From an uncultured Pelagibacteraceae bacterium (GTDB lineage: Bacteria > Pseudomonadota > Alphaproteobacteria > Pelagibacterales > AG-422-B15): a DNA stretch of 64,000 nt. The position numbers and the translations under genes are program-made. A model generated the notes under the pieces. The model was given only the letters and a program-made list of their open reading frames with translations. It made no database searches and was not told the origin of the DNA. Positions within the stretch are counted from its first letter, which is position 1; each line of letters begins with the position of its first letter. This document shows, in pieces, positions 30,001-38,682 of this stretch. The stretch spans positions 1 through 64,000 of the forward strand of contig CABYLU010000004.1 of NCBI GenBank assembly GCA_902519835.1. Direction: 5' to 3'.

Positions 30001-31490
30001 ACCATTGGATGAAGAATAAGTTCTAGTTCTTCTATTGTGAAACCAGCCGCGATCATTCTTTTTCTTAATTTTTCAGTTTCTATAACTGTCGACTCTCTTG
30101 AAACTGTTACTCTTTTATCTAATCGAATTATTTTTTTAACATACTCTTCATAAGGAGCTTCTTTCGCAAGATAGTCTTTTAAATCAGAGTTACGATAAAT
30201 TTTTCCTTCCTTTAAATTTATTCCAATTATATCTCCAGGGCCCAGTCTGCCTTTTTCAACTATCTTTGACTCATCAACCCTGACCATTCCTGTTTCAGAA
30301 CCAACGTATATTATGTTGTCATTTGATACAGAGTACCGCATTGGCCTTAAGCCATTTCGATCCATACCACCAATAATCCAATTTCCGTCAACTGCAGCTA
30401 TTGCTGCGGGTCCATCCCATGGTTCTACAATAGCATTAGAAAACTCATACATATTTCTATGCTCAATTGGCATTAGTTCACTTCTTTTTGACCATGCCTC
30501 TGGTATTAGAAGAGTTTTAACAAGAGGAACAGATCTTCCAGCTCTAACATATAATTCAAATGCGGCATCTAAGGCAGCAGAGTCAGAAACATTTTTTTCT
30601 ATAATTGGTTTAACTTGTTCACTATCATCACCAAAAATTTCTGATGTAATTCTTGTTTGATGATTTCTCATCCAGTTTGTATTTCCGGAAATTGTATTTA
30701 TCTCCCCATTGTGAGCCAACATTCTAAATGGTTGCGCCAAACCCCAGGATGGAAAGGTATTTGTAGAATATCTCTGATGAAAAACTGCATAAGAAGAAAC
30801 AAAATTATTATTAGCTAAATCAGGATAGAATATGGAAAGTTGTTCAGCTAAAAATAGTCCCTTGTAAATGATTGACTCAAAACTCAGAGAGCATACATAA
30901 AATCCATTAATTTGCTGTTTTGCTATTCTCTTTTCAAGTCGACGTCTTACTAGATATAATTCTTTTGAATAATCAAAATTACTTTCTCTTTCAATGTTAT
31001 TAACAAACATAACCTGCTCAATCTCAGGTCTAGTTGAATTAGCTTTTTCACCAATAACACTGTTATTAATAGGCACTTGTCTCCAGCCATATATATAGTA
31101 TCCATGATCAAGAAGTTCAGACTCAATTATTGTTCGACATTTTTCTAATGCTGCATAGTCGTTTCTTGGCAAAAACATCATACCAATGCCTAGAGGCTCG
31201 TCTCTTTTTTCATGGCCTGTTTTAGCAATTTCGTCATCAAAGAAGTTTATAGGTATTTGAGTAAGTATGCCGGCACCATCCCCTGTCTTACCATCAGCAT
31301 CAACGGCACCTCTGTGCCAAACAGCTTTTAGCGCATCGATACCACCTTCTACAACTTCTCTTCTTTGCTTACCATCAACTGATGCTACAAAGCCAACACC
31401 GCATGCATCGTGCTCTTGTTTAGGACTATAAAGGTGCCCTTCTTCCAAGACTTGCTTATTTTTTCTGTATCTATTTAAATCTGAACTCAT
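26970..31490 (-). CDS. gltB: Glutamate synthase (NADPH) large subunit
   Basis: A 1506-aa enzyme that, with GltD, makes two glutamates from glutamine and 2-oxoglutarate. The N-terminal glutaminase nucleophile is Cys30 (EHDACGVGF), so a 29-residue propeptide is cut off. The FMN-binding synthase domain has SGHNGGTGASPQTSIKYAG. The 3Fe-4S cysteines are in CIMVRQCHSNTCPVG and the C-terminal beta-helix is rich in Gly (GSNGCEYMTGGTVVVLG). It overlaps gltD by 4 bp and the downstream queG by 73 bp. Together with GltD it is the main ammonia-assimilation step. Confidence 0.98.
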   Translation of the reverse strand: MSSDLNRYRKNKQVLEEGHLYSPKQEHDACGVGFVASVDGKQRREVVEGGIDALKAVWHRGAVDADGKTGDGAGILTQIPINFFDDEIAKTGHEKRDEPLGIGMMFLPRNDYAALEKCRTIIESELLDHGYYIYGWRQVPINNSVIGEKANSTRPEIEQVMFVNNIERESNFDYSKELYLVRRRLEKRIAKQQINGFYVCSLSFESIIYKGLFLAEQLSIFYPDLANNNFVSSYAVFHQRYSTNTFPSWGLAQPFRMLAHNGEINTISGNTNWMRNHQTRITSEIFGDDSEQVKPIIEKNVSDSAALDAAFELYVRAGRSVPLVKTLLIPEAWSKRSELMPIEHRNMYEFSNAIVEPWDGPAAIAAVDGNWIIGGMDRNGLRPMRYSVSNDNIIYVGSETGMVRVDESKIVEKGRLGPGDIIGINLKEGKIYRNSDLKDYLAKEAPYEEYVKKIIRLDKRVTVSRESTVIETEKLRKRMIAAGFTIEELELILHPMVSDAKESTGSMGDDTPVAVLSDKYRPLSHFFRQKFSQVTNPPIDSLREQSRMSLKTRFGNLQDILSPNPYEENVFVIDSPFITNGLFKKISARGKESTTVIDCTVHKDNFNLKEEIKRIQFESETAVLSGKSHIVLSDISADHDKLSLPMILITAAVHTDLTRKGIRSFVSLHVRSAECLDTHYFAVLIGVGATTVNPYLALDCIYERQQKGLFGNLSYEECVERYKKAVDQGLLKVMSKLGISVISAYRGGFNFEAVGLSRSMVNEYFLGVQSRMSGIGLSGIEKKLTDLHNYAYSDSVQTLPIGGIYRYRNGGETHAYEGKLIHLLQTAVADDSYEMFKKYSNSMSNFAPINIRDLLEFKESESSIELSEVESITSIRKRFGTGSMSHGALSKEAHETLAIAMNRIGGASCSGEGGESIERSKPLNNGDSANSRVKQVASARFGVTTEYLNNCEEIEIKIAQGAKPGEGGQLPGFKVTAEIAKLRHSTEGVTLISPPPHHDIYSIEDLAQLIYDLKQANPDARVCVKLVASSGIGTIAAGVAKAKADVILISGHNGGTGASPQTSIKYAGIPWEMGLTEVNQVLTLNGLRQNVVLRTDGGIKTGRDVVIAAIMGAEEFGVGTTSLVAMGCIMVRQCHSNTCPVGVCTQDEDLRARFSGSPEKVVNLFSYIAEEVREILAKLGFKSLNEIIGRTDLLYQISRGSTHLDDLDLNSLLIQAEKDPNVEYFSHSIINDVGSTLDQKIIEDASKFLQTGQKTELNYPIRNTDRAVGTRLSSTIYRTFKDKEVNKEHLTINLTGSAGQSLGAFAIKGLKINLYGDSNDYVGKGLSGATISIRPHKNSNLVTNENTIIGNTVLYGATSGELYAAGQAGERFAVRNSGAITVVEGCGSNGCEYMTGGTVVVLGKTGDNFGAGMTGGMAFIYDEDKKFNQRVNAETLIFDTLVSDYWTNELNQIILSHYQNTGSLHAKSILDNWQTEIQKFIHVCPKEIVNILPQPLGFKDQLKKVN

Positions 31491-32926
31491 GATGCTCTAA
31501 CCTTACTAACCTCTGCCAGTTTTTTAGCTTCAATATAACGGTGTATTGAATTAGCCACATCTCGACCATCCCTTATTCCCCAAACTACTAATGAAGCCCC
31601 TCTAACAATATCTCCTGCAGCAAAAACTCCATCAATATCAGTCATCATAGTATTGAAACCAACTCTTACTGTGCCCCACTTTGTCACTGGTAAGTCTTTA
31701 GCATTAAAAAGTATAGGTAAATTTTCAGGAGAAAAACCTAGAGCAGCTATGACCATATCAGCCTTCAAATTAAAATCAGATCCTTCTATTTGTTGCGGTG
31801 TTCTTCTTCCATCGGCATCAGGCTCACTCAATCTCATTTTGACACATTCAATTTGGTAACCATTTTTTAAAACATTCATGTTAATTGGGAGAGATTGCCA
31901 CATGAATTCGACGCCTTCCTCTTCAGCATTATTTACCTCTCTTGCAGAACCAGGCATATTTTCTTTATCTCTACGGTATAAACATTTCACAGATTTAGCC
32001 TTTTGTCTTACAGCAGTTCGTACACAGTCCATTGCCGTGTCACCGCCACCAATGACCACAATGTCTTTACCTTTTGCATCCAACTCACCTTCATCAAATT
32101 TCTTAACTGCATCTCCAAGTCCTTTTCGATTAGATGCGGTTAAGTATTCTAATGCTGGAATTATGTTACTTGTACTTTCACCCAGGTTAATTTCTTTAGC
32201 TTTATAAACACCTGTAGCTATTAAAACTGCATCATGTTTTTTTTGAAGGTCTTCAAATTTTATATCCTTTCCAATTTCAACATTAAGATGAATATTAATT
32301 CCAGAGTCTTTTAAGTATTGCATTCTCCTTTGAACGATATCTTTTTCTAATTTAAAATTTGGAATACCGTAAATTAATAATCCGCCGGCTCTGTCGTAAC
32401 GATCGTAAACATGAACCTTATAACCTTTTTTTCTAAGTTCTTCTGCCGCTGCTAGCCCTGCTGGTCCTGCACCAATTACACCTATGCTATTTTCTTTTTC
32501 TATGCTCTTTTCAACCTTGAGAGGAGTAACCCATCCATTCTCGAATGCATTATCTGTTAAATATTTCTCTACTGAGCCAATTGTTACGGATCCATGTCCT
32601 GATTGCTCGATTACGCAATTACCTTCACATAATCTATCTTGTGGACATATCCTGCCACATATCTCAGGCATATTATTTGTACTTGATGAAATTTCATAAG
32701 CCTCTTCCAGCCTGTCCTCTGCGGCAAGCTTTAGCCAATCAGGTATATGGTTATGAAGTGGACAGTGAACTGTGCAATATGGAACGCCACATTGAGAGCA
32801 TCTGCTAGACTGCTCTTTTGCACTATTTTTAATGAAATTATCATAGATTTCTCGAAAGTCTTTTTTTCTATCTTTTGATAATCTCTTATCAGGATACTCT
32901 TGATTTAAATCAGTAAATTTAAGCAT
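31487..32926 (-). CDS. gltD: Glutamate synthase (NADPH) small subunit
   Basis: A 479-aa FAD and iron-sulfur subunit that takes electrons from NADPH for GltB. N-terminal cysteines for two 4Fe-4S clusters appear in SRCSQCGVPYCTVHCPLH and ICPQDRLCEGNC. The FAD site is VIGAGPAGLAAAEELRKKG and the NADPH site is VVIGGGDTAMDCVRTA. It is the first gene of its run; a palindromic site lies 12 bp before the ATG. Confidence 0.97.
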   Translation of the reverse strand: MLKFTDLNQEYPDKRLSKDRKKDFREIYDNFIKNSAKEQSSRCSQCGVPYCTVHCPLHNHIPDWLKLAAEDRLEEAYEISSSTNNMPEICGRICPQDRLCEGNCVIEQSGHGSVTIGSVEKYLTDNAFENGWVTPLKVEKSIEKENSIGVIGAGPAGLAAAEELRKKGYKVHVYDRYDRAGGLLIYGIPNFKLEKDIVQRRMQYLKDSGINIHLNVEIGKDIKFEDLQKKHDAVLIATGVYKAKEINLGESTSNIIPALEYLTASNRKGLGDAVKKFDEGELDAKGKDIVVIGGGDTAMDCVRTAVRQKAKSVKCLYRRDKENMPGSAREVNNAEEEGVEFMWQSLPINMNVLKNGYQIECVKMRLSEPDADGRRTPQQIEGSDFNLKADMVIAALGFSPENLPILFNAKDLPVTKWGTVRVGFNTMMTDIDGVFAAGDIVRGASLVVWGIRDGRDVANSIHRYIEAKKLAEVSKVRAS

Positions 32927-32932
32927 AATTTT

Positions 32933-33036
32933 TATTTATGTCATAATTATTGACATATATAGAATCGCATTAATAATTTGAGTTGTTTTATATCAGTCTA
33001 ATAATATATTAATAGTCATACATTATGACATAAATA
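32933..33036. promoter_or_regulatory. Inverted-repeat sites between gltD and uppP
   Basis: The 160-bp gap between the divergent genes holds a perfect 15-bp inverted repeat: TATTTATGTCATAAT at 32933-32947 and its complement at 33022-33036, 74 bp apart. The gltD-side copy also lies in a local palindrome ATGTCA-N7-TGACAT (32938-32956); the other side has TCATA-N3-TATGA (33016-33028). Two equal operator-like sites facing each other suggest a regulator acting on gltDB. Which protein binds is unknown. Confidence 0.5.
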
Positions 33037-33086
33037 GAACTTTTGCTTGCCTATTTGGCGTAAAACTCTATTTTTCCTTATCTGTT

Positions 33087-33884
33087 ATGCATATTTTTCC
33101 TGTAATTATTTTGGCAATTATTCAAGGAATTACTGAATTCCTACCAATTTCAAGTTCAGCTCACTTGCTTATTACTGCAGAAATGATGAATATAAGAGAA
33201 AATTTATCTCTCGATATAAGCCTTCATTTGGGCACTTTGATGGCTGTGTTGATCTATTTTAGAACTGAGGCACTTAACTTCTTTAAATTCATAATGCCTT
33301 TCTTTTCGTCGAACAAAATATCTAAAACAAAGATAAATCAAAATTTGATCGTTGCATCATTACCTATAATTTTTATTGGTGGCCTAGCTTATATGTCTGG
33401 TTTTGCTGAAACCTTCAGAAATCTACATTTTATAGGTCTATCAACTATAGTCTTTGGTTTAGCGCTTTATTTTGCGGATATCAGATCTAATGAGGAAAGT
33501 CTTAAAGTGGATAATCTATCTTATAAGAAATCTCTTGTTGTTGGTTTTTTTCAAATTTTCGCGATTATTCCAGGTGCTTCAAGAGCAGGTGTTGTTTATA
33601 CGGGTTCAAGAATAGTTGGTTTAAATAGAGTCGAGGCTGCAAAATTTTCAATGCTCTTATCAATACCTGTAATACTAATATCAGCCTCAATTCCTGCTAT
33701 TGAAATAGCGAATGACTCAATTGCAATAAATTTTTTGTATTTATTTTCTGGTTTTATTATTTCTTTCATTACTGCATACTTATCGATAAGTATATTGCTA
33801 AATTGGGTAAAAAATAATTCGATGATACCATTTGTAATTTATCGAATAATACTTGGATCGATAATTTTGATTTATTTCACTTAA
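33087..33884 (+). CDS. uppP: Undecaprenyl-diphosphatase
   Basis: A 265-aa inner-membrane enzyme that recycles the lipid carrier of peptidoglycan and surface sugars. The two active-site signatures are both present: QGITEFLPISSSAHLLI (residues 12-28) and PGASRAG (about 165-171). Eight or so hydrophobic segments and the length match BacA/UppP. It diverges from gltD and its stop lies 4 bp from a converging SDR gene. Confidence 0.96.
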   Translation: MHIFPVIILAIIQGITEFLPISSSAHLLITAEMMNIRENLSLDISLHLGTLMAVLIYFRTEALNFFKFIMPFFSSNKISKTKINQNLIVASLPIIFIGGLAYMSGFAETFRNLHFIGLSTIVFGLALYFADIRSNEESLKVDNLSYKKSLVVGFFQIFAIIPGASRAGVVYTGSRIVGLNRVEAAKFSMLLSIPVILISASIPAIEIANDSIAINFLYLFSGFIISFITAYLSISILLNWVKNNSMIPFVIYRIILGSIILIYFT

Positions 33885-33888
33885 ACAA

Positions 33889-34791
33889 TCAAATATATGT
33901 ACTTATAATACTTCTTGGCGAACTTGGTTCAATTCCTAATTTTTCTAAATTAAATTCAGTTTTAGAGATGATGTTATCTTTTCTTAGAAGTTTTACTTGA
34001 TCAAAAGTTATTAATGGAGAGGGTAAGGGCAGCATCATAAACGCAATAAAGTTCGCAAAAGACAATGGGACTGGAACTATTAGTCTTTTAATTTTTAAAG
34101 TGTCTAAGATCAACTGGTATATTTCTTTTAGACTCATTTTTTCAGGTCCACCAAATTCAAATATCTTACCATTATATTTATCATCCAAAATAAGTCTGTT
34201 TATAGCTGTGGCGATATCTTTAACATAAACACATTGGTATTTGTTATTAGCGAATAACGGTACAACTGGTAAACTTTTTAATAATTTGGCTTGAACTGAA
34301 AAGAAACCGTCACCAGGTCCAAAAACTATCGATGGTCTAATTATAATTGTGTTGGGAAAACTTTTTTGAATATTTTGCTCTCCTAAGCCTTTTGATTGTT
34401 GATATTTTGAGTCGCTTTCGATATCAGCTCCAATGGATGAAAAATGGATAAATTTCTCAACCTTATATTTTGCAGATAAATCTGCGATATTTTTGGGCCC
34501 TAAAGAATGACAATTTTCGAAAGATTGACCACCAGAACTATCATTTAAAACGCCTACAAAATTAATAACAACATCAGAGTTTTTTATATATGGCTCAATT
34601 GTGTGCTTAAGCATAATGTTGCCTTTTACAATATCTAATTGTTCTATTGGCGCCATCATTCTCAAGTGACCAGCCAAATGAGGATTTCTGCATACAATTT
34701 TCAAATTGTGGCCCTCTTTAAGAAGTTCGGAAATACAATATTTAGCCAAAAACCCAGATCCGCCAATTAATGTAATCGTTTTTTTCTTCAT
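33889..34791 (-). CDS. NAD(P)-binding SDR protein, complex I NDUFA9-like
   Basis: A 300-aa atypical SDR. The nucleotide motif is LIGGSGFLAKY at the N-terminus, followed by FIHFSSIGAD and IIRPSIVFGPGDGF, a pattern shared with NDUFA9-type accessory proteins of respiratory complex I common in alphaproteobacteria. The ATG at 34791 is chosen because it starts MKKKTITLIGGSG, just before the Rossmann strand; an upstream ATG (34845) would add 18 residues and overlap the divergent rnd gene. Confidence 0.85.
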   Translation of the reverse strand: MKKKTITLIGGSGFLAKYCISELLKEGHNLKIVCRNPHLAGHLRMMAPIEQLDIVKGNIMLKHTIEPYIKNSDVVINFVGVLNDSSGGQSFENCHSLGPKNIADLSAKYKVEKFIHFSSIGADIESDSKYQQSKGLGEQNIQKSFPNTIIIRPSIVFGPGDGFFSVQAKLLKSLPVVPLFANNKYQCVYVKDIATAINRLILDDKYNGKIFEFGGPEKMSLKEIYQLILDTLKIKRLIVPVPLSFANFIAFMMLPLPSPLITFDQVKLLRKDNIISKTEFNLEKLGIEPSSPRSIISTYI

Positions 34792-34844
34792 ATTTTTTAA
34801 ATATACCTTTATGTACAGATTTGAAATAGAGTAAATCTTACACA

Positions 34845-35456
34845 ATGCAAACTATTTTACACAAAAATGATTTGAGTAACGGCATTAATTTTTCAAGCAT
34901 TGTTGCAGCTGATTGCGAAATGATGGGACTGCAACCTAATAGGGACCCGCTTTGCTTAATACAACTTTATGATGGAAAAGGTGACTGTCATTTAGTTCAA
35001 TTTATAGATCAAAATTTTGATGCTCCAAATCTTAAAAAATTATTAAGTAGTGATAAAACATTTATATTTCACTATGCCCGACATGATTTAGCTGCAATTA
35101 AACATGATTTAAACATCATGATAAAAAACGTTTATTGCACTAAAATTAGTTCAAAGATAGCAAGAACTTATTCGCAAGGGCATGGCTATAAAGATTTATG
35201 CAAAGAACTTTTGAATATTGATATTTCAAAAAAACAGCAATCAAGTGATTGGTCAAATCCAAATTTGTCAAAAGAACAAATTAATTACGCTGCAACAGAT
35301 GTAATTCACTTACACGAGATTAGAGAAAAATTAGACGAAATTTTAGAGAGACAAAATAGAAGAAAGCTTGTTCAGGCTTGTATAGAATTTTTACCTACAC
35401 GAGTTGAATTAGATTTGAGGGGCTGGAATAATGATATATTCTCACATTCTAGTTAG
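34845..35456 (+). CDS. rnd: Ribonuclease D-like 3'-5' exonuclease (short form)
   Basis: A 203-aa DEDDy exonuclease. Exo I is VAADCEMMG, exo II is FHYARHDLAAI and exo III is YAATDVIHLHEI; the Tyr gives the DEDDy type. It has only the exonuclease domain and lacks the HRDC domains of E. coli RNase D (375 aa), a common alphaproteobacterial short form. It likely trims tRNA or other RNA 3' ends. It ends 3 bp before kdsD. Confidence 0.9.
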   Translation: MQTILHKNDLSNGINFSSIVAADCEMMGLQPNRDPLCLIQLYDGKGDCHLVQFIDQNFDAPNLKKLLSSDKTFIFHYARHDLAAIKHDLNIMIKNVYCTKISSKIARTYSQGHGYKDLCKELLNIDISKKQQSSDWSNPNLSKEQINYAATDVIHLHEIREKLDEILERQNRRKLVQACIEFLPTRVELDLRGWNNDIFSHSS

Positions 35457-35459
35457 AAA

Positions 35460-36425
35460 ATGACAAAAAATAAAATAATCAACGACGGTAAAGAAGTTAT
35501 TAATACTGAGATACAAGGTATAAAAAAACTTAATAAGATTATAGATAAGAATTTTGATAAAGCTGTTAGGGCCCTCGCAAAAGTAAAAGGAAGAGTTATT
35601 ATCACAGGAGTAGGAAAATCTGGTCATATTGCTAGCAAAATATCTAGCACAATGAGCTCTACCGGAACCCCATCGCAATATTGTTCTCCAACCGACATGA
35701 GTCACGGAGACTTAGGCATTATTTCAAAAAAAGATGCACTTATTATAATTTCTAATTCAGGCAACAGTAATGAATTGATAAATCTTTTAAATTTTGCCAA
35801 AAAATACTCAATCTTAATTATAGGAATTTCATCAAATTCTGAAAGTGAGCTTATTAAAGCTTCGAATATTAGCTTAATTATACCAAATGCAGCTGAGGCA
35901 TGTTCAATAGGAATGGCGCCAACAACCTCAACAACTATGGCACTGATTGTAGGAGATGCTTTATGTGTTTCTCTAATGAAATTGAAAAAGTTCAAAATCT
36001 CAGACTATAAGAAGTTACATCCTGGTGGATCACTGGGAATACAGATGCTTCAAGTTAAGGATATCATGCATACTAAAAAGAAAATGCCAATTGTAACAGA
36101 GAATGCAAATATGAAATCTGTAATTATTGAAATGACAAAAAAATCATTTGGTCATGTAGGTGTAAAAAATAAAAAAAGTGAGTTAATTGGAGTAATTACC
36201 GACGGTGATTTGAGAAGAAATATAAATAATCATTTAATTGAAAGTAAAGCCAAAATGATAATGACGCAGAGACCTAAATTAGTTAATCAAAACATACTTG
36301 TTATTGATGCGTTGAATATAATGAATAAAAATAAAATTACTTGTTTGTTTGTAGTAAACAAAGAAAAAAATAAGTCTCCTCTAGGTATTGTACATATTCA
36401 CGATTGCATAAGACATGTTAATTAA
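35460..36425 (+). CDS. kdsD: Arabinose-5-phosphate isomerase (SIS + CBS)
   Basis: A 321-aa cytoplasmic enzyme that turns ribulose-5-phosphate into arabinose-5-phosphate, the first step to Kdo for LPS. The SIS domain (about 35-180) has ITGVGKSGHIASKISSTMSS and SHGDLGIIS; HPGGSLG marks its end. Two CBS domains fill 195-321 (GVITDGDLRR). It heads the LPS export run, overlapping lptC by 11 bp. Confidence 0.95.
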   Translation: MTKNKIINDGKEVINTEIQGIKKLNKIIDKNFDKAVRALAKVKGRVIITGVGKSGHIASKISSTMSSTGTPSQYCSPTDMSHGDLGIISKKDALIIISNSGNSNELINLLNFAKKYSILIIGISSNSESELIKASNISLIIPNAAEACSIGMAPTTSTTMALIVGDALCVSLMKLKKFKISDYKKLHPGGSLGIQMLQVKDIMHTKKKMPIVTENANMKSVIIEMTKKSFGHVGVKNKKSELIGVITDGDLRRNINNHLIESKAKMIMTQRPKLVNQNILVIDALNIMNKNKITCLFVVNKEKNKSPLGIVHIHDCIRHVN

Positions 36426-36927
36426 ATTATTGCATCTGAATAATCTATTATTGTCTCTTATTATTTTATTTATATCAGCGTCCCTTACATATAGTGAGGA
36501 AGTGTTTATCGAAATTGATAATCCAAGATTTTCTGAAAAAGGTTTAAGCGATAGAACCTATGAGATAAAAGCGGAGAAGGGCCTAAAATCTGATAATCAA
36601 CTAAAACTATTTGCTATTGAGGGTAAATTTAAAACTGTTAAAGATGGCAAATGGATTTACTTGGAGGCTGACAAGGGAAATTATTCTCAAGATAATAATT
36701 TTATAGAATTACATGAAAATATCATTTTTTATACTGATGATGGAGAAAAACTTAGTTCAAATTATGCAACATTTGATATACAAAATGATATTATTGAGTT
36801 AGCAGAAAATGTTAGTCACGAGAGTATGAGAGGATTAATTTTGTCTGACAGTTCTATTATTACAAATAACTTTAATAAAATTACTTATTTTGGAAATGTT
36901 GAGTCATTAATAAACACCTCAAAGTGA
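36415..36927 (+). CDS. lptC: LPS export protein LptC
   Basis: A 170-aa bitopic membrane protein. One N-terminal membrane segment (residues 5-24) is followed by a periplasmic beta-jellyroll with NPRFSEKGLSDRTYEIKAEK, the LptC start of the fold. It hands LPS from the LptBFG complex to LptA. It is shorter than the E. coli protein (191 aa) but complete. Overlaps kdsD by 11 bp and lptA by one base. Confidence 0.88.
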   Translation: MLIKLLHLNNLLLSLIILFISASLTYSEEVFIEIDNPRFSEKGLSDRTYEIKAEKGLKSDNQLKLFAIEGKFKTVKDGKWIYLEADKGNYSQDNNFIELHENIIFYTDDGEKLSSNYATFDIQNDIIELAENVSHESMRGLILSDSSIITNNFNKITYFGNVESLINTSK

Positions 36928-37376
36928 TGTTTAAAAAATCTTTTAATATTATTATTATAAATTTATTACTAATAATAAATAGTTATTCAAATGAATTAAA
37001 AATTACTTCTGAGAATCTTGAAGTTGATCGTGAGAATAAGATTACAGTTTTTTTAGGCGATGTGTATGCATATAACAAAGATATAAAGATTTGGTCTGAG
37101 AAACTAATTGTTAAGTTTGATATTAACGAGAATGAGATAAGGCAGTTGAACGCTGAGAATTCTGTTAAAATAATAAAAGAGGAAATTACTGCAACAGGTG
37201 ATATAGGCTTATATTATCCAAAATCAGAAATACTTAACTTATTGGGTAATGTAGAAGTTATTGAAAACAATAATTATGTTAAATGCGACGAATTATATCT
37301 AGATATAAAAAACTCTACCAGTATAATGAAAAGTAATTCATCGAATAGGGTTGAAGCATACATAACTAATAATTAA
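36927..37376 (+). CDS. lptA: LPS periplasmic bridge protein LptA (OstA-like)
   Basis: A 149-aa periplasmic protein with a signal peptide (residues 1-21, ending near SYS-N) and an OstA domain: LKITSENLEVDRENKITVFL, then GDVYAYN and repeated beta strands. It forms the bridge that carries LPS to the outer membrane. ATG at 36927 overlaps the lptC TGA; a GTG one codon earlier is also in frame. Confidence 0.88.
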   Translation: MFKKSFNIIIINLLLIINSYSNELKITSENLEVDRENKITVFLGDVYAYNKDIKIWSEKLIVKFDINENEIRQLNAENSVKIIKEEITATGDIGLYYPKSEILNLLGNVEVIENNNYVKCDELYLDIKNSTSIMKSNSSNRVEAYITNN

Positions 37377-37385
37377 TATTTAAAA

Positions 37386-38138
37386 ATGATAATAAAACCA
37401 AAACTAGTTTCATCCAATAATGGTCTTGTAGTTAATAAACTTAGAAAAACTCTCTCACAAAAACAAATAGTGAGAGATGTGAGTCTCAAGCTTGAAAGAG
37501 GGAAGACAATCGGATTACTCGGCCCAAACGGCGCTGGGAAAACAACAACATTCTATATGATCATGGGCTTAATTGATTGTGATGGAGGTGAAATATTACT
37601 AGACGATATGTATCTTACATCTCTTCCGATGTATAAAAGGGCTAAATTAGGTATAGGGTTTTTACCGCAACAACCCTCAATTTTCAGAGGTATGTCAGTT
37701 GAAGACAACCTGCTATCGATACTAGAAACTCAAAATTTTCCGAAAGATCAAAAACAAAACATGCTTGAAGAATTACTTACTGAGTTTTCTCTCACACATT
37801 TAAGAAGAGCAATGCCTCACATGCTAAGTGGTGGAGAAAGAAGAAGAACAGAGATTGCAAGATGTCTTTGTTCTAATCCAAGTATAATACTTATGGATGA
37901 GCCTACTGCTGGTGTCGATCCTATAGGTATAGATGATATCAAAGTTCTCATAAAACAATTAATGAACAAAAATATTGGAGTTTTAATTACCGACCACAAC
38001 GTTAGGGAAGTTTTAGATATTTGCGACTATTCTTATGTAATGCATTCAGGAGAAATAATTGCTGAGGGCGAAAGTGACAAAATACTTGGCAATAAAGAAG
38101 CTCGTAAGTTTTACTTAGGAGATTCATTTAAATATTAG
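37386..38138 (+). CDS. lptB: LPS export ABC ATPase LptB
   Basis: A 250-aa ATP-binding cassette protein. Walker A is GPNGAGKTT, the Q-loop is GFLPQQPSIFRGMSVEDNLL, the signature is LSGGERRR, Walker B is IILMDEPTAGVDPI and the switch His is in TDHNVRE. It powers LPS extraction by LptFG. In many proteobacteria rpoN and hpf follow; here the gene ends against a tRNA on the other strand. Confidence 0.96.
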   Translation: MIIKPKLVSSNNGLVVNKLRKTLSQKQIVRDVSLKLERGKTIGLLGPNGAGKTTTFYMIMGLIDCDGGEILLDDMYLTSLPMYKRAKLGIGFLPQQPSIFRGMSVEDNLLSILETQNFPKDQKQNMLEELLTEFSLTHLRRAMPHMLSGGERRRTEIARCLCSNPSIILMDEPTAGVDPIGIDDIKVLIKQLMNKNIGVLITDHNVREVLDICDYSYVMHSGEIIAEGESDKILGNKEARKFYLGDSFKY

Positions 38139-38214
38139 TGGTGGAGCTAGTCGGACTTGAACCGACCACCTCGTCACTGCCAGCGACGCGCTCTCCCAGA
38201 TGAGCTATAGCCCC
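38139..38214 (-). tRNA. tRNA-Ala (GGC)
   Basis: A 76-nt class I tRNA on the minus strand. The acceptor GGGGCTA pairs with TAGCTCC and contains G3:U70, the alanine identity pair. The anticodon loop is CTGGCAG (anticodon GGC), the T-arm has GGTTCAAGTCC, the discriminator is A and CCA is encoded (38139-38141). It starts 2 bp after the stop of the FYDLN gene, so it is probably cut from that transcript, and its 3' end touches the lptB stop. Confidence 0.97.
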
Positions 38215-38216
38215 AA

Positions 38217-38585
38217 TTATTGTTCTTCTATATTTTCGTGATCACTGTCATTGATATCTAAGTCATCAACCTCATCTGATATAACTTGAACATCACTCTC
38301 TGAATCTTCAAGACTAATTGTATCGTCATCAATAGCATCTTCTATCTCTAATTCTTCAACCTCAGCGATAGACTCCGATGCATCACTTCCTACTAAATTA
38401 GTATCAGTAACTGTATCAACTTCATCTGTAAAAACTTGCTTAGCATTTATTGGAGTTGAGTCTAAAGCAGGCTCGATATATTCAGTACCACAATTAGGAC
38501 AAACAGCAGGTTTCCTGTTCAAATCGTAAAACTTAGTTTCACAATTAGGACAAACTACTTTTTTCCCCCACTCAACTTTTGACAT
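38217..38585 (-). CDS. FYDLN zinc-ribbon protein (TIGR02300 type)
   Basis: A 122-aa protein typical of alphaproteobacteria. The N-terminus carries two CxxC pairs (VCPNCETKFYDLNRKPAVCP, then NCG) forming a zinc ribbon with the FYDLN motif. The remaining 80 residues are very acidic and low in complexity (EVEELEIEDAIDDDTI), likely disordered. Function unknown; the mix suggests a nucleic-acid- or protein-binding role. Confidence 0.9.
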   Translation of the reverse strand: MSKVEWGKKVVCPNCETKFYDLNRKPAVCPNCGTEYIEPALDSTPINAKQVFTDEVDTVTDTNLVGSDASESIAEVEELEIEDAIDDDTISLEDSESDVQVISDEVDDLDINDSDHENIEEQ

Positions 38586-38682
38586 GATTATTCCTCGAAT
38601 ATTTATGGTATAAAATTTTGATACAACTCAAAAATAAATAATATATAACTTTAGACTAAGAAGATAAATTGACAATATAAAA

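Noticed and set aside
30313-30660. Long open frames opposite gltB and gltD (e.g. 115 and 109 codons) as overlapping genes
   Set aside because: They lie fully inside well-supported genes on the other strand, show no domain, and have composition expected of shadow frames.
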